Source: Brachypodius melanocephalos
Taxonomy: Eukaryota; Chordata; Aves; Passeriformes; Pycnonotidae
Assembly: GCA_013398615.1 (NCBI GenBank)
Contig: VZSR01003807.1
Coordinates: forward strand, 129,130-193,129
Direction of reading: 5' to 3'
DNA: 64,000 nt
Position numbers and translations under genes: made by a program. Below the pieces are notes generated by a model. It had not been told where the DNA came from. It worked only from the letters and a program-made list of their open reading frames with translations, and did no database searches. Shown in pieces: positions 39,970 to 50,501 of the stretch (the first letter of the stretch is position 1; every line of letters starts with the position of its first letter).

Positions 39970-42459
39970 GGAAGGGGAGTCAGGAAGAGCTCAGGAAGTC
40001 AGGAAGTCCTCCAAAAAATGAGGAGGCCTCTCAGAATGTCTAGCAAACACAAACTTGTGGTTCACATGGATCAACAGAAATAAACTCATGACTGTACATA
40101 TATGTGTGTATAGAATAAATGTCCAAGGAAAAATGTTTTCATTGTATTGTCTGTTCTCCCAGGATAACCAGTAGCCCTGAAAAAATGATTTCATTCTTTT
40201 CTTCTGTATAACACTGGGGTTTTTTGGTGAAATCAAATGTACACATGAAGCAGGAATAGTTCTAATGATTCTGCTTTTTGACAGGTCAAAACCTTACTTG
40301 CAATCTTTAGAGGTATTTCAGTTCCCATTGTATTTGAGTGCACTGCTAAGCTTTATGTTCATATTAGCAAACAGGAATAAAAAAGAAACTTTAGATCGGT
40401 GAATTGGAAGTTGTCATGCCTTTAATAACTTGAGTGACTGACTCAGGAGAGTTTCCTCTCTTGCAGGAAGACTAATGTAAAATCCCTTTTAAGGTGGTTA
40501 ATCTTATCTATTGAATTCCAATTTTTACAGAAATTAACAAAATGCTCTTCTAGCCATGACTTCAGATACGTTGTGAAAGATAATCTCCCAAGACTGACAG
40601 TAGTAGATTATTATCAACCAAGCAAGGAGTTCCAAGGCACTAGGGCGCATATTTTAGAATGTTTATGGAAAACCTCTCCACAGATTTAACTTCAAAAATC
40701 CATTCTCAGTGCTGAAAGTAGTTATGTACATATATATAAGAGATATAATGCATAATGATAATTCTCTGATTTCCTTTATATTGTAGCTGAAATGAGGAGT
40801 TTGTGTATTCCTGTCATTTGTTGCATATATTGTTGGTCTAAGATTTACTCTGGGTAACACTATCCTTAAAGCAAACACTTCAGTCTGCATTCTGAACCTG
40901 TATGTTAACTCCATGTGGTTTCAGCTTCCACCCTTCAACAACAAATTACTATTTATGTAAGCTGTCAAATCCACACAGGACAGGCAGCTACAGAAGAAGA
41001 AACTGAAGCCTATAAACCATAGCAAAAAGCATAAGGCTCCCATAAGAGAGTAGACTTTTCCTTTCTGTATTTAGCCCAATAAGAGTGAATTATTCATTAC
41101 AATCAAGCTAAAGCTGCACCAGTCTTGCCAGTTTATCCACAGATTTGTTGAAAATTAAAGCTCAGCATGAAGCCTCCAGAGAATTATTCTGAGTTAGTAA
41201 CACCTGCAAAGAACAGAGATTTCACTGTGGGGTAAATTGCTGTGTGATTGCCCACATGTCAGCAAAACTTATAATTGGGAGAACCTGAATATTTTCTCTG
41301 TATTTAACTGGTGAGGATTTTGTGGGGTGTCATTTTACATTAAGTAGTAGAGTTATAATGTAGAATGTTTCACAGCAACCGATTGTGTTTGTTTTAACAG
41401 CAATTTTTCTTTTCTATGAGATTTCTATTGCTGTCAGCTGCTGTTGCAACTTTATGAAATACACATTTAGAAACCTTTCTTATTCTTAGGGAAAATTGTC
41501 AGAGACAGGCTTTAAACTGTGGAATTTTCTTTCTGTGATTTCTTGTGAATTTAGAAGTTGATACTTTCCCCTGCTTGGCTGTATCTCATAAATGGCAAGC
41601 TAAGTGAGGATTTTGATCTCTATATCTGTAGCATATGTACACTCAGCAGCTCCCTGAGCAGCAGTGGAAACTACCTAAAACAGATTTTTGTTTCTTCCAG
41701 ATGTTTCAGAAATACACTTATAAATAATATGAAAAATTCAGGTGGAGCTCCTAAATCAAATTGGGTATTCACATTAACTATATTAAAAAAAAAAAAAAAA
41801 CAACAGAGAAAGAAAAAAGCCAAATTGCCTTTGCTCCATGTTGTGCTGCATTGTTACATGCCGAGGTCTTATTTTCTGCATTTTCCACAAGTCCTGTATC
41901 AATTCACAGCTTATGTTTGGAGCAGAAATTAGGCTTCTGGGTGATGCTGATAATAACAGCTCCAACAAGAAATGAATAAAGCTCATAACATTCAAGACAG
42001 GCCTACATGGACAGCCTCAAACACAGACTTTTCACCTGTCCTTTGAAGGGAACTACAGTGCTGTCCTTGCTAGGAGAGCTCAGTAGGTTGCTCAGGGACT
42101 TGGCTGCTTGATTCCTACGTGTTGGCATGCTGACACAACTGGATGTGCCTGCTGCTTGGGAACTGCCTGGCCTCTGTCTGCTCATCTCGGGACAAATGTG
42201 CTTTTGTGGCTTGCAGAGTTATGTGACCTCATTTCAATCACAATGCACAATTTACTTTCATGGCTGGAGTGCCTCAACCTAATTTGACCACAGACTCTTT
42301 GCACTAGAGAATATGCACTGAATGGAACCTGGTGGTACAGTTTTCTGTCCTTCCCTTATTAATATCTTGTCACCCTTCTAACTTTTGTTCCTTGCAGGGA
42401 AAATTGAAGTGCTTGCCTCACTGAACTCACGCTTATGGTCATAGCTGCTGGATTGTTTG

Positions 42460-42495
42460 GGGGTTTTTTGTTGTTTGTTTGTTTGTTTGTTTTTC
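42460..42495. repeat. (GTTT)n microsatellite
   Basis: About five copies of GTTT in a T-rich run. A simple repeat in the large intron. Confidence 0.85.
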
Positions 42496-43967
42496 CATTT
42501 CTTTTTTCCAGTTGTGACAGGAAAAAAACTGATTATAGACCAAGGAGAAAGGGACATATCTAACAGAGTAACAACTGCTTTCATATGTGTGCTTTTAGTG
42601 CAGTGAATTCCTTTTATATACCTTTTACAGTTACTGGAATAAAATATCCCTGGTGCCAAAGGCAAGGAACTCATAACTACATGAATGTGTTAGACAATAA
42701 TATCTAGTGGGTACTCCTGCTGTACATAATAGCTGAGCTATTCTTACTGCAACACAACTAAGGGCTAATATAACACAGGTTTATTTCCTTGGATCAACAT
42801 GAGATGTATTAAAAAATAATTTGCTGGGCAAAATGAAACTTTTCAGGCTCATGTAGTCCTACTCCCTGCTCCAGAGGTTGCTGAGAAATGTAATAAAATA
42901 CCAAATCCCTACTGACTGACTAATCTTCCTTTTCCACAACCCTTCAAAGTATTTCCCTTTTTCACTTTAAAACAGAACCATGGTAAGTGGCTTCCAGCAC
43001 AGAATTGTCTGTGAAAGTCCTGCCGTGGGCTCTAGCTTCAAGCTTGTAATCTCCATGTCACTGGTCATGGATCATCCTGTACTTCAACTCAGCTATTCAG
43101 AGGGTTAGAGGAAGACCTGGTGTTTGGCTCAGGGCTCTAGGGAAGAGGAGAGGAAGCAGGTGCATTGTATAAGCAAACCTCCATGTGTCAACATCCATGT
43201 GCTTGTCAGAGGAATTTATCTGCTCCAGCTGTGCTGCTTGAAGAGGGGATCTTTCAGTATATATATTTATCTGACATATTCTGTGTCTGAAACATGCTGT
43301 CAGTTTCTTTCAGAGAAGAACTTTGTAGCATAGGGAATGTCATTATTAGGATGATCTAGCAGCAACATAGGATCTCACGGGATGAACCAAAGTGCCGACT
43401 AACAGCAGCTGATTGGGCTAGATGCCATGTAGTGCTAGTTAACCCCTGTCCAAGAGGAAAGGGAAGGACACGAGGAGTTGACTGTCATTTTACAGAGAGG
43501 AAAACCAATGTACCCAAAGCGTGTGTGTCGAGAAAGCCAATGGGAAATAAGAGGAGCAAAAGGGGAAATCTGAAATAAGTATTGTGTTGTCAGCTTCTAG
43601 TCCGTCTTTCTGTCTTGTGTCATGTACAAACTTTAATTGCTTCAAGGCTGTTATTTTTAAAGTGTGACACTTGTGTTAAAGACATCTGAAAGAAGGAAAA
43701 TAATGGCCAAAAATGAAACAAAGGAGCTCAGGGTATGCAAAAGAGATTCACACCTGCTTCAGTTCAAAGGGCTGTTGATTTATTCCTGCTCTGTAACAGA
43801 TATGTACCTGACTTTAAATGCTTGTCTTTGAGTTATGTTATGAATATGTCCCCAATTTATGAAAATTTGTGTACAGGGAGTAATATCTATCTCAAAGTAT
43901 AAACTATTGTTGCAATATAAATGTTGTAAAAACAGGTAAGAAAAGAAAAAAAAATCTGATTTTCTAG

Positions 43968-44070
43968 GTTGTCCTGGGGCAAAGAAGAATGAGTTCCTGA
44001 CGAGTGTTTTGGATGCATTGTCCACAGATATGGTGCACGCGGTCTCTGATCCATCGTTGTCCTCTAGCCG
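43968..44070 (+). CDS. SMOC2: SMOC2 coding exon: start of the extracellular calcium-binding domain
   Basis: An internal exon of 103 nt between the acceptor TGATTTTCTAG and the donor AGCCG|GTGGGT. It enters in phase 1, where GT completes the Gly codon, and leaves in phase 2 with CG of an Arg codon. It encodes CPGAKKNEFLTSVLDALSTD, followed by MVHAVSDPSLSSS. The Cys and the amphipathic helix that follows form the start of the SPARC-type extracellular calcium-binding domain; by homology to SPARC, the helix packs against the EF-hand pair and the Cys pairs with one ahead of the second EF-hand. The Ser-rich end is a flexible loop that also varies between SMOC proteins. It lies only 0.9 kb from the next exon. 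Confidence 0.95.
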
Positions 44071-44969
44071 GTGGGTTTCAGATCCTTTTTGTGTCTTTGA
44101 AAGGATTCTGACAGTGGTGAATGGGTAGTTGAGGGCTTGGAGGAGCCTTCATAAAGGGTGAATTTCCAAGAACCTACCTAGGAGAGTTTACTCCAAAATT
44201 ACCACTGTGAGCTATGTTCACTAAGCAGAGATACACTTGACAGATGAGTTCTCAGCAGCACAGCTCAGGGTTTATCTGCAGCTGATGGGGCAACTCTGTG
44301 TCAGTCTTTGTTCTCCTCTCAAGGCTTCAATTCTTGAGTGTGTGCTACCTTCCTGATTCTTATTCTTCCTAGCTGCTTGAAAAACAAACCAATGCTTTCG
44401 ACAGTCACAGGCAGTGTTAAAAATGTGTGAGTCCTGTCAAACTTAGGGCATCTGCAGGTCAGGTACTTACCTGAGGAGATAGCATTTATTGTTATAGCTT
44501 ATCCTGTAATTCAGTACATTTATGTGTTGTAGCTCTAAGAGAATTCATCATGGGTTGTAACTGGAGCTTCAGTATTTGGTGATGCTGATTGTTGATCAAC
44601 TTCAGTTGTCTACTTTACACGTTTAATACATTTGCTGACTATGAAGCAGTCTTTCTCTTTTATTTCTCTCCTCATTTTCCTCTATTTGAGGAAATTTAAT
44701 GGGAAAGCACTGTTTAATCAAGTGTGATGCTGATGTCAACTGAGTTTCAGAGAGTACACTAAAAGCAGATTCTAGCCCTTAGTGGGAAATTTAGGATATT
44801 GTTGGCCAAAGTGAAAAAAAGAGAGATTCACTATGGAGAACTTGGTGTCCAGAAGCAGGGAGATTTACATAACAATGGTGATGGCCATCTGACAGTGATG
44901 TAACTATTCTGAAATAAAGGTATTAAACATCAGAATTAAAACTAAATTCTCTTTTTTTTCTTGTTTCAG
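44071..44969 (+). other. SMOC2: SMOC2 short intron
   Basis: An 899-bp phase-2 intron starting GTGGGT and ending in a strong T-rich tract and TTTCAG. I see no repeat or other gene in it. Confidence 0.93.
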
Positions 44970-45244
44970 TGTTTCTGAGCCCGATCCAAATCATACTCTG
45001 GAAGAGAGGGTCGTCCATTGGTATTTCAAACAGCTAGATAAAAATTCCAGTGGTGATATTGGCAAGAAGGAAATCAAGCCCTTTAAGAGATTCCTGAGAA
45101 AGAAATCAAAACCCAAAAAATGTGTGAAGAAGTTTGTGGAATACTGTGATGTGAACAATGATAAGTCCTTGTCAGTTCAAGAATTAATGGGCTGCTTGGG
45201 AGTAACAAAAGAAGAAGGTAAAGCAGAAACAAAGAAACGCCATA
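44970..45244 (+). CDS. SMOC2: SMOC2 coding exon: EF-hand pair of the calcium-binding domain
   Basis: The largest exon here, 275 nt, between the acceptor TTCTTGTTTCAG and the donor CATA|GTAAGA. It enters in phase 2 and leaves in phase 1. It encodes SEPDPNHTLEERVVHWYFK, then EF-hand loop 1, DKNSSGDIGKKE (45037-45072), then a basic stretch (KPFKRFLRKKSKPKKC), then EF-hand loop 2, DVNNDKSLSVQE (45148-45183), and ends GKAETKKRH. Both 12-residue loops have Asp at position 1, Asn at 3, a hydrophobic residue at 8 and Glu at 12, so both should bind calcium. The Cys just before loop 2 and the one in MGCLG fit the disulfide that clamps this hand in SPARC. The lysine-rich segments fit reported binding of SMOC proteins to heparan sulfate. 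A second in-frame donor lies at 45218. Confidence 0.97.
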
Positions 45245-47597
45245 GTAAGAACCTTTTCTCTCTGTCTTTTCCACTAAATTATTCAAAGCTTGTGAAGTCT
45301 GATATTTGTATGTGCCAGACATATACAAAATAAAAGAATACACCTGTCTGCAGCTGCTGCAGCTGTTGCTTAGGGCAGATGGCAAGAAAGTTGCTTCTGG
45401 ATCACTTTGCTCCAACAGAATCAAAAACTTCCCGTTGATTCTGACCTTTAAATATTTTATGGTAGAAAACCTAAGAAGATACAGTAGCAGTCATCAAAAA
45501 GCCAGTTTAGTGTTATTATAGAACTGAGTGAGTGGAAGTATCACACCTGTGCTTTTTGGATTCCTGGAAGGAAGCACATGGTTGAGCCTTCTAATGAATT
45601 CTCATTTCTCCTTACATGGTTTAGAGATGCAGACAGGAATGTGGTCATCTGCCAAACAGGTGGAATAATGGCTAAGACACAGCCACCTTACCTTGCTGCC
45701 AAACTGGTAGGAAGGGCAACAACTAATTACAGAGTATAACAGTCCCTGCAGAGTTCAATCACACATTTTCAATTCCTGAAAATGGGGGAAAAAATAATTC
45801 CAAAGAGCAGCAATAGATCCCCAGACTTTAAGAAGTTGTGGAAGAATTAATATAGGTAAATTGTTTTTTCTGATACCTTAAAATGGAGTGAGGACAGTGG
45901 AACAAATGTCTCATTGGTTGTATTCAAGTCTAGAAAAGGAATACTCCAGAAAGACAGAAGAGGTCTTCATTTTACTGATGAAGTAAATTGTCTGTGACTC
46001 ACAGTAACAGATCTCTCAAAACAAGTATTGATCAAATCCAGGATTTTTTTTTTTTTGGCTTTTTTTTGTGGACCTCATAATGATACCTACAATTTTCACT
46101 TAGATGATGAAGGTCAAAAATGTATATGAAGGTGGATGACTGTTGTTATCTTTATGCTATGAATGTGGAAAGTGAAACACTTCTGTCCTGCTGAAGCAGG
46201 TGTTCTTAGGACTTACTGTGGATGAAATTTGGGTTCAAAATCACTATGCAGGAGGTAAAGGAAAGCCACAGCAAGATTGAAAGCAAACCCTAGTTTTTTT
46301 GAATTCATATTCCAGTGGAAAAAACCCCCAAAGATTGGGATAAACTGCCTGTTTTGAAAAGGAAAATTGTTAAGAGGCATGAAATGATGTGAAGATCACA
46401 CAGAGATTTGGCTGAAGTAAAAATTGTATCCACCATAACTGAAGTTTTATAACAGATCTTCTCAAAAAAAAATCTATTCAATAATGAGAACATTCAACTT
46501 TGGAAGGAAAAAAAAAACAACTCAGAAGTTTGGCATTGAAAAACTAATGCTATCCAGTTGGAAAAACATTCTTAACAAGATCATCGTGTTGCTTTACTAG
46601 AAGTACATAGTTTTAAGGACAAAACAATAAAAATTACTTTTGTTGGAATAACATTATTCTGTTTCTCCTACTTGATAATTAAAATTTCCTTTCTGATACT
46701 CCTTTCACTTGCACAAATGAAAGAAATTATCATTTCACTGCAGTTAGAGTTACATGTCTAGGAAAATATGAGACTTGTCACCTGAGGTGTGAGAGCTGAA
46801 CTAGGGAAGTAGCTCTGTATCTATTTGTGCAAGTCCTAGGTGTCTTGTTTGAGAATAACTTGAAGCAACATAAAAGCCAGAGAGCTGTAAAGCATGTTTT
46901 CTGGAGAGAGTACTAGCTGCTGTAGCATTTTTCAAGGTCTGGTTTTGTTTCCCTTAGTTCCTTAGTACAGCTTCTTTGACTCCCAGATTAACATGGAAAA
47001 CCAAGAGAGCAAGTTCCTCCCTAGTCTCACAAGTTTTCTCGGGAAGATTAATGGGCAAGCAAATTTAGCTTTTGAGGGGTTTATTTTCCCCTATTTTGGG
47101 CACTGTCTATGACTTTGTGACTAAGAAGTTTTAAAAAACAGTGATAATTTTGTCGTTTTACAGATGAAATGTGAACAATGTCTTTGGCTTGTAGAACTGT
47201 TCTGTGCAATATCTTTAATCAAAGTGAGTGCTTTCCAGACAGTCTGCTTGTCCATGCTTCTTTACTGCTAGGGATAATAGACTGTATTTACTACTGAAGA
47301 TTTAGTAAGTTTGACGTGCTCAGCCTTGACTAGATGCAATCTCCTAAGCAAATTTGACATGTTAATTGGCAAGAGATTTTGTCATTCAACTTTCATGTAA
47401 CTCCTTGAAATAAGCAACATTTATATTGAGGAAAGAAAAAAGTAAGTGTGTCAGCAAAAGATCTGAAATATTTTATCTCATTTATTGAACGCTGTGCACT
47501 TAGCCTGCTCTAAAAAATATTTTCTCAGAGTGAGGGCTTCAGTTCTTGAGGATAACTTGCAAACCATATTTATAATGTTTTCTTTCCCTTCCTCTAG
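45245..47597 (+). other. SMOC2: SMOC2 intron after the EF-hand exon
   Basis: A 2.35 kb phase-1 intron starting GTAAGA and ending TTCCTCTAG. If it is retained, the reading frame continues for 29 codons to a stop at about 45331-45333. I see no mobile element; there are T-runs near 46045-46070 and A-runs near 46465 and 46510. Confidence 0.9.
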
Positions 47598-47641
47598 CGG
47601 TCCCTAGAACCAACACTGAGAGCACTTCATCCAGCAGGCAG
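47598..47641 (+). CDS. SMOC2: SMOC2 coding exon: C-terminal Ser/Thr-rich spacer
   Basis: A 44-nt micro-exon between the acceptor TTCCCTTCCTCTAG and the donor GGCAG|GTGAGT, which is a near-perfect consensus. It enters in phase 1 (A plus CG gives Thr) and leaves in phase 0. It encodes VPRTNTESTSSSRQ. Human SMOC2 has a comparable short segment here, with ESTSNRQ at its end, so the position and the EST-RQ core support the call, while the first half differs. The segment is polar, without cysteines, and probably unstructured. Its short size makes it easy to miss in automatic annotation; support rests on splice sites, phase and the ESTS match. Confidence 0.9.
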
Positions 47642-50411
47642 GTGAGTACTGAGGAGAGCAAGATCTCCATTTCTGGCTCTCCTGGCTGAATTTCTTGGGG
47701 TTTTAGCAGTCATCATTGCAACTTCAAACTGCTTTAATCTGCTGTTCTGCAGAGTTGCCAGAAAAATGTAGAGCAACATCCCAATTAACAAATTTTGACT
47801 TAAGTTCTGTGTATGGAAAGCTGAATCAGTCAATTATAGGTGCAGAGTAAATGTGCATAATTTGCAGAGTGGATTAGGCTTGCATGTGCAAGTTCCTAGG
47901 AAAGTGTAAGTTGATGTGTAGGACCTATATGATAATTTGATGAGTGTAATTGTGCCCTTGTGAGTCTTTTGCATTCCTGAATGACAGCATTCCCATACAC
48001 TTCTAAATGTGTGGACTGCTTCACCTTCATTTAACTTTGCCTAAGCTGAATTCTGTCAGTTTTCCTTTGTGTCACAGTATAGACACAAACTGACATTTGT
48101 TGAAATGAACAAAGCCATGCATTTCCTATGCCCTGTGAAAATCTCTACATTTCACAAACCCCACTGCATTATTATATGATGGCTTTAAACAGCTTTTAAA
48201 ATCTTAGTGCAATGAAAAGAGCTGTCACTTTCAAATGCCCTTGCTGCTGAAGAACTAGGATTTGCATCACTCTGCTAATCTACGTTTAAACTAAAATTGC
48301 AGAATGATTGGAGAAAATAAAATGTCAAGTGCCCTGACAACATAATCCATGATTTTTTTAAAAAAATCAATTTTCTGCAAAGACTTTACCTTGTGTTTCA
48401 AAACAGCACCCGTGAATGTCAGCCATGGAGGTTTGGCTACTCAAACCATCCAGAGCTGCAAAAGGCACAAAAGCAGAGTTTTTTAAATGAAGGAAAGGTG
48501 AACTTTGAAAAGGAGGGACTCAAGTGAGAGGCCAACAAAATAGGTTTAAAAAAGTGGGGTTTAATTTGTGTGTGTTATTGGTTATTTTTATAACCATTTA
48601 TTAAAAAGAAAAAATTTTTTGGACAATATCGTCATCCTTCCTAGTACTTTTGCATGGTCTTGAAGGAGGGTTTGTTAGTCTAGTAGTTTGAATGGTCCAG
48701 CAAAAGGGTCATCTTCACACTATTCTTACCTCGCTATTGTATTAGTTACATGATTTAAATGATTAATACCCACCAAAGCATCAGTAAATGATGAACTGGT
48801 TTAAAACTTACTCAGGTAACTATATTAAAAGAACAGCTCAGGTAATGCTGCACCTATGAAAAGAGGATTTTGGCTAAAAACACCCCAAAACCCTGGTTGT
48901 GGTAAATGTCTTCCCATCTATCATAAAGTTAGGTTAATTTGTTAAATGAATTAATTAATTAAGAAACTGAACCCCAGGTGAACCTACCCACAAGCCAAGA
49001 GAAATCTCCCTCTCAAATTTGCCCGTCGATTTGTTCCCTTTTTTGTCTCTGCTTTGTTTGATGTTTGGTTTGCAGTTCCTAAGGCAAACTCAACATTGGT
49101 TGTGGTTTTTACCAGAGACCTCCTCCATACCTTTGATGGAATATAAAATACTCTCACAGCTACAATAACGTGATAAGTTTGTTTGTTTGAACAAGTGTTT
49201 TGTGGTCTTAATTTTTCAGGTTTTCTCCACAAATCACTTGCGCTTTAAGCAAGGCAGCCTGAAAACAATTACCCTGTCAGAACTCCAGAGCATTCGGAGG
49301 GTTTATTTTAATTATATAATGGCAATTACTGGCACACGTGCATTACACTTGAAGCATGACAAGCCCTCTCTCCTTTCTTGTAACCTGATACTGGCTTGTG
49401 GAATTGGTAATAAAAGTCTCCTTAGAACATCTAGATTTTTCAATTTTGTCCAATAATTTTGCTGACTCAGCATCAATTATTTTAAGAGCTGTTGCTGACA
49501 AATGATAGCCTTAAATTAAGGCTGGCTAAGAAAGCCATCTGTTGGCAGTTTCATACTTGAACAACACATGGCTGTACATGCAGAAGGTGGTTTTCATCAC
49601 AGGAGTTCTCACTTGGAAGGAAGCTACCGAAAAGCATAGAAGCTGCTCAGAGGAAACCACCCATCTAAGAAGGCCTGATCAGATTTGATACACTCAGGAG
49701 ACACACAGTCAAAAGCCTACTCTCTACTAATTTATTGCAGCGGTTCAGTTAAACACATGGTTATGTGTGCTTTGGCACGTGTTTTTTTCACATCTGTGCA
49801 AATCTCTGTGTGTAGGCACACATAGGAGCATACTGAAGGAAGATACAGAAACAAACATTGCTGTGCTGACTGAGGGGCAGCTGTGGTTGCCCTAAAAGAG
49901 GTCAGATAGTGGATGGGTCTGACAGCACTCAGGTAGCGGCCAGGTATATTTCCCTCGCTCAGCTCCACCCTGTCCAACAAACACACCCGTACGTGCCCAC
50001 ACGCTGTCAGTGGGACCCAGGGGATCTTCTGCAGCCTAGCGAAAAGTTTGTAAGGAAACCACAGATTATTTGTGAGACTTGGGCCAGCAGCCCATTCCTT
50101 ATACATCACATGCCATAGGAGGTACATTGAACCAGGGGCTTGCCCAAGGAGTTGCTAAAACTGTGTGTTTAAAGGGATTTAAATGGATTTAAAGGGGCCA
50201 TAGCTAAGTAGTCAAGATATTGCTTGTATCCATGCATATAGATCCCATGAAGGACTACAGGGCATGCTTTTTTTTATTCCCTGTATATATTTATGCAGAA
50301 CTCTCTTCTCATAGTGGCATATGGGCACTACTGAAAAAATGGAGATAGTATTTTATACTGGACTAATTGAAAACATCATTAATAATGCAAATTTTCCCAA
50401 CTTCCTTTCAG
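47642..50411 (+). other. SMOC2: SMOC2 last coding intron
   Basis: A 2.77 kb phase-0 intron starting GTGAGT and ending CTTCCTTTCAG. It contains a possible alternative terminal exon beginning at 49220 (see findings) and otherwise nothing that I recognise. A minus-strand open frame of 131 codons at 49732-50127 has no supporting features. Confidence 0.85.
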
Positions 50412-50435
50412 CAAGTTTCGAAGAAGCAAGGGTGA
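50412..50435 (+). CDS. SMOC2: SMOC2 terminal coding exon: basic tail and stop
   Basis: The coding part of the last exon is only 24 nt. After the acceptor CTTCCTTTCAG it reads QVSKKQG and the stop TGA (50433-50435), in phase 0 with the previous exon. Human SMOC2 ends RKQG, so KKQG followed by a stop at the right place and phase is a convincing match despite the small size. The tail is basic and follows the unstructured Ser/Thr-rich spacer; a role in binding sulfated glycans is possible but is inference. The exact acceptor choice and the two-residue length difference from the human tail need transcript data. Confidence 0.85.
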   Translation, partial: QVSKKQG

Positions 50436-50495
50436 ACACCTTACTAATCCAAGGCAGATCTCTTTGACATGTGGGAGATTTCCTCACCAAAAGGC

Positions 50496-50501
50496 AATAA
50501 A
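50496..50501 (+). promoter_or_regulatory. Candidate proximal polyadenylation signal of SMOC2
   Basis: A canonical AATAAA 61 nt after the stop codon, with T/G-containing sequence downstream (TTTGCACTTTGTACTT). Its position suggests a short-UTR isoform at most. Confidence 0.45.

Larger units (their letters stand above)
17509..43967 (+). other. SMOC2: SMOC2 large intron between linker and calcium-binding domain
   Basis: A 26.5 kb phase-1 intron that splits the Gly codon at the start of the calcium-binding domain. It begins GTCAGT and ends GATTTTCTAG. It contains CR1 3' fragments near 18420-18506, 24000-24305 and 39794-39890, a CTTTC-rich tandem tract at 20330-20480, a 20-bp duplication at 21114-21153, the tRNA-like palindrome at 34339-34571 with an A18 run after it, a 24-bp duplication at 39380-39427, a T18 run at 39952-39969 and a GTTT microsatellite near 42470. 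GC-richer patches lie at about 23620-23830 and 30010-30300 without recognisable content. No exon-like frame with proper splice sites and family similarity was found in it. Confidence 0.88.

Noticed and set aside
49732..50127. Minus-strand open frame of 131 codons
   Set aside because: It lies in a SMOC2 intron; no splice sites, motif or family resemblance were seen.
10612..50435. Assignment of the gene to SMOC1 instead of SMOC2
   Set aside because: The exon sequences KQPQKDNVFIPEC, ARAHPTKTKDLYKGRQLQG and DKNSSGDIGKKEIKPF fit SMOC2 as I know it; SMOC1 differs at these positions.
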